Assembly: GCA_038502055.1 (NCBI GenBank)
Contig: JAXRKN010000019.1
Span: 620,001-684,000 of the forward strand
Direction: 5' to 3'
DNA length: 64,000 nucleotides
From: Tanytarsus gracilentus
Taxonomy: Eukaryota; Arthropoda; Insecta; Diptera; Chironomidae
Shown piece after piece: positions 51,062-61,265 of this stretch. The position numbers and the translations under genes were made by a program. Positions within the stretch are counted from its first letter, which is position 1; each line of letters opens with the position of its first letter. The notes under the pieces were generated by a model, which was not told where the DNA came from, did no database searches, and saw only the letters and a program-made list of their open reading frames with translations.

Positions 51062-52485
51062 TCATTTCTTCTTCTTAATGACTTTTCCATAAACTAAAAT
51101 TAAATTAAATTAAATTTTTCAGCATCATAAATTGAAATAAAAAAAATTAATTGCTTTTTACTCACATGTACTTTTTTCATCGCCATCAAGGGCATTCCAG
51201 ATTTCATCGTAATCAACATTTGATTTAACTTCATCATTTAAAATCATTCGAGGTACACACATATTTGAATGCAAAACCTCTAATTTTGTCTCTTTTGGTG
51301 ATAAACTTTCAGGAAGATTTTCTGGCATTTTTAGAGTCAAATTAGGTTTGAGTCGAGCCACAGGTGCCACTGGTTTATGCAGCAACGGTAATATTGCAAT
51401 TTCTTTGCTCGCATTTTGAAACTTTACTTCAATATTATTTTCAATCTTACACAAATTTTCAGTCAAAATATTCATTTCAGCGTCATCAGGCAGTTTGTAA
51501 GCTCCTCTCATGACAACAATGTTAGATCGGTTTACGTACAAGATAATACAGCCGACGATGATGAAAATGATGAAAAGGGCGATGATGAATGTTTGAATGT
51601 AGATAACTGAACTTGATGAGTTTTGGGTAGAATTAGTCAATACGCGTGTTGCATTATTCAGGCGTGTTGTTGTGACAGTTTTCTTAGATTCTTTCTCCAA
51701 ATCGTTCAATTTGTTTTCGAGTCTCAAAATCGCATCCGTGAGATTTAACAACATTTTTTTGTTTAACTGTTGAACATTTTCAATTTCGGTTTTGGTTTCT
51801 AAAATTTCTGATTTTTGTAATTCAGAAAAAACATTTACCGAACACTTTTTCAAATTTTCATCAACATTTTTCACAATGTCAGCCCTTGGATGGAGAATAA
51901 CGTTAATGCACTGATTTGACCTTAAATTTAATACATTTAATTTATCGAGATTTATGAATGAATTCGCATTAATGTCCGCAATTTGATTTCCAGATAAATT
52001 TAGTTCTACCAAAAATGTGTTTTTGACGAAAGAATTTTGTTCTATCGCTGTAAGTGCATTTCCTGAAATTTCCAATTTTTTCAGATTTGGAAAAATGTTC
52101 AAGTTGGAAATTTCTTTAAGTCCAGTTCTTCTGACGACAAATTTCGTGATTTTATCTTTTTGTATCGACCGAAAGTCTTTTGGAAGATAAAAAACTTTCA
52201 CGTCAATGAAACAAATTTCAAACAGGTCATGAAGTCTATTTTCACCATCAAAAATAAGTTTTGTAACAATTTCATCAATTTTTGTCACAGAAGGAGAAAT
52301 TAAATTAAAGTAATACTTTTTAGTCCCCTCAGATGAAACTCCAAAAGATCCTTTCAATTCCAATGAAAAACTGGCATGATTTAACAAAAAAACTCCGAGC
52401 ACTCTGTAAGAAAAAATAAATTAAATGAAATTAAATAATTAAAATTTTTATTTTACATCAATTGAGTCTTTAAGCCTTTTTTCAT
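51062..52485 (-). CDS. Single-pass membrane LRR protein (unknown function)
   Basis: The start is a short exon (52485-52457, MKKGLKTQL) joined across a 53-nt intron to 52403-51166, giving a good signal peptide (lysines, then IVLGVFLLNHASFS). Two to three leucine-rich repeats (LKKLEISGNALTAI, LVELNLSGNQIADINANSF) lie at about 114-180. A coiled-coil stretch with N-glycosylation sites and a transmembrane segment (about 276-300, TFIIALFIIFIIVGC) follow, then a cytoplasmic tail of about 120 residues. At the end GTGAGT (51165) and TTTTAG (to 51094) suggest a last intron, giving the C-terminus FYGKVIKKKK with stop at 51062. If unspliced, the frame stops at 51158 after STCE. It looks like a fly-specific LRR surface protein; the ligand is unknown. 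The signal-peptide exon and main exon are firm, the last exon less so. Confidence 0.8.
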
Positions 52486-52682
52486 TTTTTAGTTTTATTT
52501 TTCTTCAACTTATTCACTTGAACCAAAAATAAACACTGAAATGAAAATATATAAATATAAATTATAAAACTGATTTTTTATCAAACATTTTTGTTTTATC
52601 TAAAGTTTAAAAATGACGAAACATTTTTGTGTTCGTTATTCAAAATTTTAGCTCTACTCTTTTAATATTTCGATTCTCCACT

Positions 52683-52910
52683 GGATGTTGGTTCCTCCGC
52701 TGGATGTTGGTTCCTCCGCTGGATGTTGGTTCCTCCGCTGGATGTTGGTTCCTCAGCTGGATGTTGGTTCCTCCGCTGGATGATGGTTCCTCCGCTGGAT
52801 GATGGTTCCTCCGCTGGATGTTGGTTCCTCCGCTGGATGTTGGTTCCTCCGCTGGATGTTGGTTCCTCCGCTGGATGTTGGTTCCTCCGCTGGATGTTGG
52901 TTCCTCTATA
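52683..52910. repeat. 19-bp minisatellite, 12 units
   Basis: Twelve head-to-tail units of GGATGTTGGTTCCTCCGCT, with variants GGATGATGG (two units) and CTCAGCT (one), start at 52683 and repeat every 19 bp. It opens all frames on both strands (19 is not a multiple of 3), so the long frames across it are artefacts unless shown otherwise. It is GC-richer than its surroundings. Confidence 0.95.
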
Positions 52911-53235
52911 GGATATCTTTTCCGAGACTTCCCCAAGGCTTCCCTAAAAAAGACTTCTCCTAAACTTGTCCAAGAAATCTTCCCCATAATTACATTTCCA
53001 ATACTGATCAGTTACAAGTGGGTTACACGGCAATATATAATATAACATAATCAACAAGGATAGGGGATAGCCCAAAATAAAGAAATTTTAATATAAATAA
53101 AATTATCCGCTAAAATTTTTTCCAAATAAATGTGCATTTTTTTTTATTTTAGTCGTTCAGCACTTTTTGCAAATTTGCTTTCAAATATAAAGAGGAAAAA
53201 AATAAATAAATATTATTATCACCAAAATAATTTTT

Positions 53236-54122
53236 TTATTCTCCAGAATAATTTTTCATTCGATTTGAATATTCTGTAAATAAATTTTTAAAACTTTAAA
53301 ACTTTTTAATCGATTTTTTTTCATACCTGTATTCAACTCTTTAATTTGCTCATACATATGATACGACTGATAATGTGATGAAGCTGGAGTTAAAGAACTT
53401 TGAAATTTTGGATCAACAATTTTCTTCTCAACCAATTCAAAAACTTCAACAGCTTTTTCTTTTTGAAATGTTTTCTCTTTCAGTTCATTTTTTAATTCAA
53501 CGAATTTTTTCTTGTTTGAGTAGTGAACAAAAATTGTCAATCCAAATGTAAACAGAGAAAACATGACCACGATACCAAGCGATAGAAACATAAAAAATTC
53601 ATCGGTTGAACTCTTAACTATTTTTGGATCAATAAGTTTTTCATTTTTTGACTTTAGTTTCATCTTGTCCGCCTTTAAAGCCTCAAATTTTATTTCTTGC
53701 TTATCAGATTTTTCTTTTAATTCGTTAAAATCCGATTTCTGCTTATTTATTTCTTTAATCAGTTTCACTTCAAGTTTCTTTGTTTGCTCGGCAGAAATTT
53801 TTGTTAATTCGTTATATTTTGATGTTTGCTCTCTTATGTCACCAATTATTTTTTCAAGTTTCTGTTGTTGCTCATTATAAAAATCATTAATTTGTCGTTG
53901 AAAATTTTCATAATTTAAATTTTTATTGAGGGAATTGAAATTTAAATAACTTATGCCATAAGATGCAGATGGAGGACCTGAATTTGTCAAGCCAAAAACT
54001 TGAGTAATGGCTAAAATTGTCTGAAGAAGACTTCAAAAATAATTTTGTTATTTTATAACTCTATAATTTAGAATATGATGATTAAGTTACCAAAATTGAT
54101 TTTTTCTTGAAATAAAAAACAT
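53236..54122 (-). CDS. Single-pass membrane coiled-coil protein (unknown function)
   Basis: Three exons (54122-54091, 54030-53327, 53273-53236) join in phase to 257 residues. The start MFFISRKNQF runs into LLQTILAITQVFGL, a signal peptide. About 54-144 is a Lys/Glu/Gln-rich coiled coil. A transmembrane segment lies at about 157-180 (FFMFLSLGIVVMFSLFTFGL), followed by a positively charged stop (NKKKF) and a short tail. The last intron (53326-53274, GTATGA to TTTACAG) replaces a read-through tail with EYSNRMKNYSGE. It lies next to the LRR membrane protein on the same strand and shares its plan of signal peptide, extracellular coil, one membrane span and short tail, without the LRRs. I recognise no family. 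Confidence 0.72.
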
Positions 54123-54342
54123 TTTTATGATGTTTACTTAACTTAAGCTTAAACTATACTAAATTTTTATCTTACAACTGTAAATGACAAATTTTGAACT
54201 CTAAAAATAAAAACATTATGTTTCACAATTTCAAGATATGATGTGATATTTTTGTGTGTAATGCTAATTTTTATCTCGTCATATTCCTAAACAAAATATT
54301 AATATAATTTAAAAAAATTTCTCTTATGAAAATAAATTTTGT

Positions 54343-54358
54343 CGTCCTGAAAAGGACG
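54343..54358 (-). terminator. Histone 3' stem-loop of H2A copy 1
   Basis: On the minus strand CGTCCTTTTCAGGACG is a perfect 6-bp stem with a TTTC loop followed by ACAAAA. This is the metazoan replication-dependent histone mRNA end, bound by SLBP. Confidence 0.9.
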
Positions 54359-54387
54359 TTTTTAAAAGTGTCGATGTCAATAAAGAT

Positions 54388-54768
54388 TTAAGCTTTTGTC
54401 TTTGATTCAGTCTTCTTTGGCAATAAGACAGCTTGGATGTTTGGCAAGACACCACCTTGAGCGATTGTGACGCCGGACAAGAGTTTGTTCAATTCTTCGT
54501 CATTACGGATGGCCAATTGCAAGTGACGTGGGATGATTCTGCTCTTCTTGTTGTCACGAGCAGCATTTCCAGCCAACTCGAGAACTTCAGCAGCTAAATA
54601 TTCCATGACGGCAGCCAAATAAACTGGAGCTCCAGCACCGACACGCTCAGCATAGTTGCCTTTACGTAAGAGACGGTGAATACGACCGACTGGGAATTGA
54701 AGTCCAGCACGATTTGAGCGTGACTTTGCCTTTGCCTTAACTTTGCCTCCTTTGCCTCGTCCTGACAT
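54388..54768 (-). CDS. Histone H2A (copy 1)
   Basis: Intronless, 126 residues, start MSGRGKGGKVKAKAKSRSNR, with the acidic-patch and docking regions of canonical H2A (LAAEVLELAGNAARDNKK, QGGVLPNIQAVLLPKK). It forms the H2A-H2B dimer of the nucleosome. The protein is identical to the copy at 60328-60708. It is divergent from H2B at 54997 over 228 bp. No SQ(E/D) motif of H2A.X/H2Av is present, so it is the replication-dependent type, in agreement with its 3' stem-loop. Confidence 0.98.
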   Translation of the reverse strand: MSGRGKGGKVKAKAKSRSNRAGLQFPVGRIHRLLRKGNYAERVGAGAPVYLAAVMEYLAAEVLELAGNAARDNKKSRIIPRHLQLAIRNDEELNKLLSGVTIAQGGVLPNIQAVLLPKKTESKTKA

Positions 54769-54996
54769 TTTTTCTTCTTCTTCTTCTTTTATTTAAGTGT
54801 TGCTTGATCAAAATCTAATTTGAAACTGAGTTGAATGAGTGAAAATGTTCAGGTATTTATAGGAAATGAGAGAGCGAAAAGAGAGAGGGCGTGGCCTAAC
54901 TCGTGTGAGAGAAATTTCGGTTATAAAAGCAGAACATTTTGTGCTCAAATTCATCAGTTTGAATTTTATTTTCAAAGAGTAAACAACCAAGTAAAA
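54769..54996. promoter_or_regulatory. Bidirectional H2A/H2B promoter, copy 1
   Basis: TATAAATA for H2A (minus, 54861-54854) and TATAAAA for H2B (plus, 54922-54928) lie at either side of a shared centre containing GAGAGGGCGTGGCCTAACTC. The stretch is nearly identical, inverted, to 60103-60327. Confidence 0.85.
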
Positions 54997-55374
54997 ATGG
55001 CACCACCAAAAACAAGCGGAAAAGCTGCAAAGAAAGCTGGAAAGGCACAAAAAGCAATCTCGAAGGATGACAAGAAGAAGAGACGCCATAAGCGTAAAGA
55101 ATCTTATGCCATCTACATCTTCAAAGTATTGAAGCAAGTCCATCCCGATACTGGAGTCTCATCGAAGGCCATGAGCATCATGAACAGCTTCGTCAATGAC
55201 ATCTTTGAACGTATCGCATCTGAGGCTTCACGTTTAGCTCACTACAATAAACGCTCGACCATCACAAGTCGCGAGATACAAACTGCTGTTCGTCTCTTGT
55301 TGCCTGGTGAATTGGCCAAGCACGCCGTCTCAGAAGGAACCAAGGCTGTCACCAAGTATACTTCATCCAAATAA
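54997..55374 (+). CDS. Histone H2B (copy 1)
   Basis: Intronless, 125 residues, start MAPPKTSGKAAKKAGKAQKA, basic tail then the histone fold (YAIYIFKVLKQVHPDTGVSS) and the C-terminal AVTKYTSSK. An upstream in-frame ATG at 54835 lies in the shared promoter before the TATA box and is not the start; the ATG at 54997 matches the other copy. The protein is identical to the copy at 59725-60102. Confidence 0.98.
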   Translation: MAPPKTSGKAAKKAGKAQKAISKDDKKKRRHKRKESYAIYIFKVLKQVHPDTGVSSKAMSIMNSFVNDIFERIASEASRLAHYNKRSTITSREIQTAVRLLLPGELAKHAVSEGTKAVTKYTSSK

Positions 55375-55413
55375 ATTGCTGACTCTTTGTATGATCTCAA
55401 AATAATCTTAAAT

Positions 55414-55429
55414 GGTCTTTTTCAAGACC
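55414..55429 (+). terminator. Histone 3' stem-loop of H2B copy 1
   Basis: GGTCTTTTTCAAGACC forms a 6-bp stem with a four-base TTTC loop, followed by GCAAAA, 40 bp after the stop. Confidence 0.9.
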
Positions 55430-56542
55430 GCAAAATGAAATTTAAAAGAGAAAAATTTTAATTTAATTTCTATGAAATTGTTTGTAAATTTTCTATGAAG
55501 AATTTATTTTTCAGTAATTTTTCATCGTAAAATAGTTTTAAGTAAAATTGGAAGAAAATGATCAAGAAATAAAAATAAATTTTAATTTTTACTTAAAAGT
55601 TTTTAAATCATTTATTTTTCAGTGTGTGGCTTTAAAACTTTCACAGTTTATTTTTAAACAAAAATCTACCAAAAAAGTTTGAGAAATTCTTGAATCATTT
55701 TAAAGATTTGAGAATGAAAATATTTAAATTTTTAAATTTAGTAGAATTTTTGAATTTTATTATCAAAATTTAATTTCAAAATTTTAATTTTTTTAACTTT
55801 CATCTCACTTGAAAAAGTTTGACTCATTTGATTTTTCCACTCAGTCGCACTTGTGAGTCGATGATTTTTGTATGAAGAATTTAAATTTTATTTTCTCACA
55901 AATTAAATAATTTAATTAAACTAAATTTTATTTATTTAAACTCAAATACTTGCAAACTTTTTACACATCATTTTTACTCAAATTAATTTAATTAAACTTG
56001 AATTTAATTGAAAATAAATTTCAGTGAAATAATTTCTAAGTGGATTGAAGAAGTGCGTTCAATTAAAGTTGATTTCTACTTAATTTAGTTAAGTTGGGTA
56101 AATTAATTTTGTTTTATCTCAAAGGATATTAAACCAGCTTTAATTTAAATTTGAACTTTAATTTTTATCTCTTTCCATTTTCAACTTATTCGACTTTAAT
56201 TAAGAAATTTTCAAAAGATTTTTCTTAATTTTAACTTTAAATGAATATTAAATACGTTAAATTAAATTAAATGCTAGCAAAATTGGTGAAATCTTAAAGA
56301 GTTTTCATCAAAGAACAAAAATCGAAAAAGTTTTTAATAACTTTTAGGTGAAAATCTTAAATAATTTAAATTTTCCAACTGCGACACAGTAAATTAGTAG
56401 TGAAAAGTTTTTTCGAAATATTTAAAGCGAGGCTTCGTTTCCATTCACATGCGCGAGTGATGTACCCTCACATTCACTCCAAAATTTCACTAAATCGAAG
56501 CAAATTTTTGTGTCGTAAAAAGTTAAAAGAAGAAAATTAAAA
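55430..56542 (+). other. Non-coding spacer between H2B and H1
   Basis: About 1.1 kb of AT-rich DNA with many ATTTAAATT-like words. It should contain the H1 promoter at its right end, but I see no TATA box at the expected distance. No gene seen. Confidence 0.5.
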
Positions 56543-57232
56543 ATGTCAGATCCAGCACCAGAAGTCGCACCAGCTCCAGCAGCATCACCAGCAAAGGCAA
56601 AGAAGGCCGCCAAGCCCAAGAGCGATAAGCCAAAGAAACCAAAGGCACCAAGAACTCATCCACCAGTTGCCGATATGGTTATTGCTGCCGTCAAGACCCT
56701 CAAAGAACGTGGAGGATCGTCAGCTCAAGCCATCAAGAAGTATCTTGCTGCACAATACAAAGTCGATGTTGAGAAATTGTCGCCATTCATCAAGAAATTC
56801 TTGAAAACGGCCGTGATCAAGGGAACTTTATTGCAGACCAAAGGCAAAGGTGCTTCAGGCTCATTCAAATTGCCAGTTGCCGCCAAGAAAGAAAAGGTTG
56901 TAAAGAAGGCAGCACCAAAGGTCGCTAAAAAACCAGCAGTCAAGAAAGTTGCAGCCAAGAAACCAGCGGCGAAAAAATCAGTTGAAAAGAAGCCAAAAGC
57001 TGCAGGCGCAAAAGTTAAGAAGCCAGCAGTGAAGAGCATCAAAAAACCAGTTGCAGCAGCAGCTAAGCCCAAGAAAGCTGCAGCACCAAAAGCTAAAGCT
57101 GTTGCCAAGCCAAAAGCAGCTGCCAAGCCAAAAGCAGCTGCCAAGCCCAAGAAAGTTGCCGTGGCAAAGAAGGCCGCAGCACCAAAACCCAAAGCTGTCA
57201 AGAAACCAGCAGCAAAAAAAGCAACAAAGTAA
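56543..57232 (+). CDS. Histone H1 (linker histone)
   Basis: Intronless, 229 residues. The N-terminal tail is Pro/Ala-rich. The winged-helix domain runs from about 37 to 112 (HPPVADMVIAAVKTLKERGG, then KGKGASGSFKLP). The C-terminal half is a Lys/Ala/Pro tail with repeated AAKPKAAAKPK units, which also explains the long antisense frames. It binds linker DNA between nucleosomes. The sequence resembles Chironomus H1 as I know it. It is the only H1 in the window. Confidence 0.97.
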   Translation: MSDPAPEVAPAPAASPAKAKKAAKPKSDKPKKPKAPRTHPPVADMVIAAVKTLKERGGSSAQAIKKYLAAQYKVDVEKLSPFIKKFLKTAVIKGTLLQTKGKGASGSFKLPVAAKKEKVVKKAAPKVAKKPAVKKVAAKKPAAKKSVEKKPKAAGAKVKKPAVKSIKKPVAAAAKPKKAAAPKAKAVAKPKAAAKPKAAAKPKKVAVAKKAAAPKPKAVKKPAAKKATK

Positions 57233-57292
57233 AAAATTTCCAACAAACTTTTTTGCATTTTTAGGTTTAAGCATCAACAAACACATTGAAAT

Positions 57293-57308
57293 AGTCCTTT
57301 TCAGGACT
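57293..57308 (+). terminator. Histone 3' stem-loop of H1
   Basis: AGTCCTTTTCAGGACT stem-loop followed by ACAAAA, 60 bp after the H1 stop. Confidence 0.9.
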
Positions 57309-57635
57309 ACAAAAAATAATTAAGAAAAGAAGAAAATTTTAATTAATTTAAATAATTTTTGTGTGTGGCTGTGAAAGTTTTTAGAATTTATAAAATTATT
57401 TTTTGTCGTGTACCTGAAAAAGTTTTTAAGCATGAACCAAATTGAATTTTTTGACGCGCAGAGAAATATTTTGAGTCAATCAAAGTACAGTCATGAACAA
57501 AAGTATAAAAGTGACGCCTAAAATAAATTAAAATTAAGAATGAAATTTATTTAACACTAAAAATATCACAAATAAATTTATTTAAAGCTGAGATCAATAA
57601 TTAAGATTTAATTTTTCTTTTGAATTATTTTTGGT
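57309..57635. other. Convergent spacer between H1 and H3
   Basis: AT-rich DNA between the 3' ends of H1 (+) and H3 (-). No gene or repeat seen. Confidence 0.5.
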
Positions 57636-57651
57636 GGTCTTGAAAAAGACC
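57636..57651 (-). terminator. Histone 3' stem-loop of H3 copy 1
   Basis: On the minus strand GGTCTTTTTCAAGACC followed by ACCAAAA. Confidence 0.9.
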
Positions 57652-57691
57652 GATTCAATGTAGTTTTTAAGGCATTTTGTGAGCGAGTAAT

Positions 57692-58817
<1,126 letters not shown>

Positions 58818-58852
58818 ATTATTCAATATTAACATACTCAACAACCTAAAAC

Positions 58853-58868
58853 GGTCCTTTTCAGGACC
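58853..58868 (+). terminator. Histone 3' stem-loop of H4 copy 1
   Basis: GGTCCTTTTCAGGACC followed by ACAAAA. Confidence 0.9.
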
Positions 58869-58938
58869 ACAAAAATATAATTTTATAAAGAAAAAAAGCT
58901 TTATTTATAATTAATAAATTTTCATTCACATAAAATAA

Positions 58939-59280
58939 TTAAAATTCGGCAGGAGCAAAATTAAAAGCAATTAAATTAAATAAAGTTAGAACGAAGTCAA
59001 AAAAACGTGAATCGAGAATGTTTTGCACGATTATCATCACTTCTTCCGGTATTTCTTCACTGTCCGTCAATGAAAGATCTGAATTTGGTTTTGTTGTTGT
59101 TGTATTTAAGTCTGAATCAGTTGAAATATTTACTGAGTTTATTTTCAATAACATTTGTTGAGAAGATTCAGCTCTTACTAAGTTTTTTGAGATTTGTTGA
59201 TTATGAACTAAAATCTTATCAACATTGAAAGCACTTGATTGTGAGCAAATTGCCCAAAAACTCAAAAACATTTTTAACAT
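58939..59280 (-). CDS. Small secreted protein of unknown function within the histone cluster
   Basis: Single exon, 113 residues. The start MLKMFLSFWAICSQSSA is a likely signal peptide. The middle is Ser/Thr/Asp-rich with possible N-glycosylation sites (NIS, NTT), and the C-terminal part is hydrophobic (FFDFVLTLFNLIAFNFAPAEF region). A TATAAAA word lies about 120 bp upstream on the same strand. It resembles no family I know. A chance frame is possible, but the signal peptide, the TATA box and its length in AT-rich DNA favour a real gene. It lies tail to tail with H4. Confidence 0.5.
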   Translation of the reverse strand: MLKMFLSFWAICSQSSAFNVDKILVHNQQISKNLVRAESSQQMLLKINSVNISTDSDLNTTTTKPNSDLSLTDSEEIPEEVMIIVQNILDSRFFDFVLTLFNLIAFNFAPAEF

Positions 59281-59669
59281 CTTTAATTTTTAAAATAGAA
59301 AATAATTGCGAGAAAGTCTTTCAAGTGCAAACACTTTGCTCAAACTAAAATTTTATTTTCTCTGATGGAGAAATTTTTAATAAAATGAAAATATTCCGGT
59401 TTTATAAAAAGTTTCGCGTCACTTTCATGGGTTGAGAAAAATTAAACTTGATTTATGCTGCAAAAAATTAACAAACTCGAACCAATATTTCGTGGAGCAT
59501 TCTTGCTCTTAAATTTTTTCTTCACACCACAAGAAAAATTCAAAATGGTGGAAAATGACGCCAAGCTCAAATGTTTACCTGAAAAGTTTTGTTCGTTTAC
59601 AATAAAAATTTCTATAAAAATTTGCATAGAAATTAAATTAAAATTTTTCTCTTTTAAATTTCATTTTGC
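59281..59669. other. Spacer upstream of the small secreted-protein gene
   Basis: About 390 bp of AT-rich DNA between this gene and the 3' end of H2B copy 2. Apart from the TATAAAA word near 59402 I see nothing in it. Confidence 0.4.
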
Positions 59670-59685
59670 GGTCTTGAAAAAGACC
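59670..59685 (-). terminator. Histone 3' stem-loop of H2B copy 2
   Basis: On the minus strand GGTCTTTTTCAAGACC followed by GCAAAA, as in copy 1. Confidence 0.9.
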
Positions 59686-59724
59686 ATTTCAGATTATTTT
59701 GAGATCATGCGAAGAGTCAGCAAT

Positions 59725-60102
59725 TTATTTGGATGAAGTATACTTGGTGACAGCCTTGGTTCCTTCTGAGACGGCGTGCTTGGCCAATTCACCAGGCAAC
59801 AAGAGACGAACAGCAGTTTGAATCTCGCGACTTGTGATGGTCGAGCGTTTATTGTAGTGAGCTAAACGTGAAGCCTCAGATGCGATACGTTCAAAGATGT
59901 CATTGACGAAGCTGTTCATGATGCTCATGGCCTTCGATGAGACTCCAGTATCGGGATGGACTTGCTTCAAGACTTTGAAGATGTAGATGGCATAAGATTC
60001 TTTACGCTTATGGCGTCTCTTCTTCTTGTCATCCTTCGAGATTGCTTTTTGTGCCTTTCCGGCTTTCTTTGCAGCTTTTCCGCTTGTTTTTGGTGGTGCC
60101 AT
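59725..60102 (-). CDS. Histone H2B (copy 2)
   Basis: Intronless, 125 residues, the same protein as copy 1 in the opposite orientation. It is divergent from H2A at 60328. Confidence 0.98.
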   Translation of the reverse strand: MAPPKTSGKAAKKAGKAQKAISKDDKKKRRHKRKESYAIYIFKVLKQVHPDTGVSSKAMSIMNSFVNDIFERIASEASRLAHYNKRSTITSREIQTAVRLLLPGELAKHAVSEGTKAVTKYTSSK

Positions 60103-60327
60103 TTTTACTTGCTTGTTTACTCTTTGAAAATAAAATTCAAACTGATGAATTTACTCTCAAAATGTTCTGCTTTTATAACCGAAATTTCTCTCACACGAGT
60201 TAGGCCACGCCCTCTCTCTTTTCGCTCTCTCATTTCCTATAAATACCTGAACATTTTCACTCATTCAACTCAGTTTCAAATTAGATTTTGATCAAGCAAC
60301 ACTTAAATAAAAAAAGAAGAAGAAAAA
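60103..60327. promoter_or_regulatory. Bidirectional H2B/H2A promoter, copy 2
   Basis: TATAAAA for H2B (minus, 60177-60171) and TATAAATA for H2A (plus, 60238-60245) lie around the shared centre with GGCCACGCCC. Near-identity with 54769-54996 indicates recent duplication or gene conversion. Confidence 0.85.
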
Positions 60328-60708
60328 ATGTCAGGACGAGGCAAAGGAGGCAAAGTTAAGGCAAAGGCAAAGTCACGCTCAAATCGTGCTGGACTTCAAT
60401 TCCCAGTCGGTCGTATTCATCGTCTCTTACGTAAAGGCAATTATGCTGAGCGTGTCGGTGCTGGAGCTCCAGTTTATTTGGCTGCCGTCATGGAATATTT
60501 AGCTGCTGAAGTTCTCGAGTTGGCTGGAAATGCTGCTCGTGACAACAAGAAGAGCAGAATCATCCCACGTCACTTGCAATTGGCCATCCGTAATGACGAA
60601 GAATTGAACAAACTCTTGTCCGGCGTCACAATCGCTCAAGGTGGTGTCTTGCCAAACATCCAAGCTGTCTTATTGCCAAAGAAAACCGAATCAAAGACAA
60701 AAGCTTAA
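60328..60708 (+). CDS. Histone H2A (copy 2)
   Basis: Intronless, 126 residues, identical in protein to copy 1 and in the opposite orientation. Canonical replication-dependent type with a 3' stem-loop. Confidence 0.98.
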   Translation: MSGRGKGGKVKAKAKSRSNRAGLQFPVGRIHRLLRKGNYAERVGAGAPVYLAAVMEYLAAEVLELAGNAARDNKKSRIIPRHLQLAIRNDEELNKLLSGVTIAQGGVLPNIQAVLLPKKTESKTKA

Positions 60709-60737
60709 ATCTTTATTGACATCCACACTTTTAAAAA

Positions 60738-60753
60738 CGTCCTTTTCAGGACG
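60738..60753 (+). terminator. Histone 3' stem-loop of H2A copy 2
   Basis: CGTCCTTTTCAGGACG followed by ACAAAT, 30 bp after the stop. Confidence 0.9.
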
Positions 60754-61265
60754 ACAAATTTAAATTAGAGAAAAAGAGAAAAACAATTAATTTATTTTAA
60801 AAACTTTTTTATTCTTAATTATTTTTATTTTGTTTTACTTAGATTAGTGCCAAAATTAATTTATAGCGAAGCTTTATTTATGAAAATATCGTGTGATTTT
60901 TAGATCGAATGAGTTTAAATATTTTTTGTGAGAAAAAATTAATTGACTAATTGAAAATTAGAAAGAAAAAATAATGCGTGATTTTTTTGCAAATTTAAGT
61001 TCGTTCTCAATTGAGTTTTTTCATGGTCAAATAAATAATTTTGGTGGAGATGAAAAATAATTTAATTTACACGCGCAAATTTTTGAATTGGGCTTGAAAG
61101 AACTTGCCGAATTAAATTAACGCACAAATAAATTTTGCAAATTTCTAAACTGAATGATCGCATAACGCAATCTTCGAGAACTTTCCTATTCGCGAATCAA
61201 ATTCTTAAAAGTGGAAGTGAGCAGTTCAGTCGATCTTAAGACTTTCGAGAGAAAAGAATTAAGAA
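60754..61265. other. Spacer before the secreted LRR gene
   Basis: About 0.5 kb of AT-rich DNA, presumably holding the promoter of the LRR gene. TCAGTCG-like initiator words occur near 61227, but no clear TATA box. No gene seen. Confidence 0.4.

Noticed and set aside
52640..52987. 115-codon frame with Pro/Glu/Ser-rich repeats (and frames on the other strand)
   Set aside because: It is the translation of a 19-bp minisatellite that keeps all frames open; no signal peptide or gene context supports it.
54835..54996. N-terminal extension of H2B from an upstream ATG
   Set aside because: It would start upstream of the H2B TATA box; the second H2B copy starts at the position equivalent to 54997.
56725..57258. 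177-codon antisense frame, Ala/Phe/Leu-rich
   Set aside because: Shadow of the Lys/Ala/Pro-rich H1 tail on the other strand.
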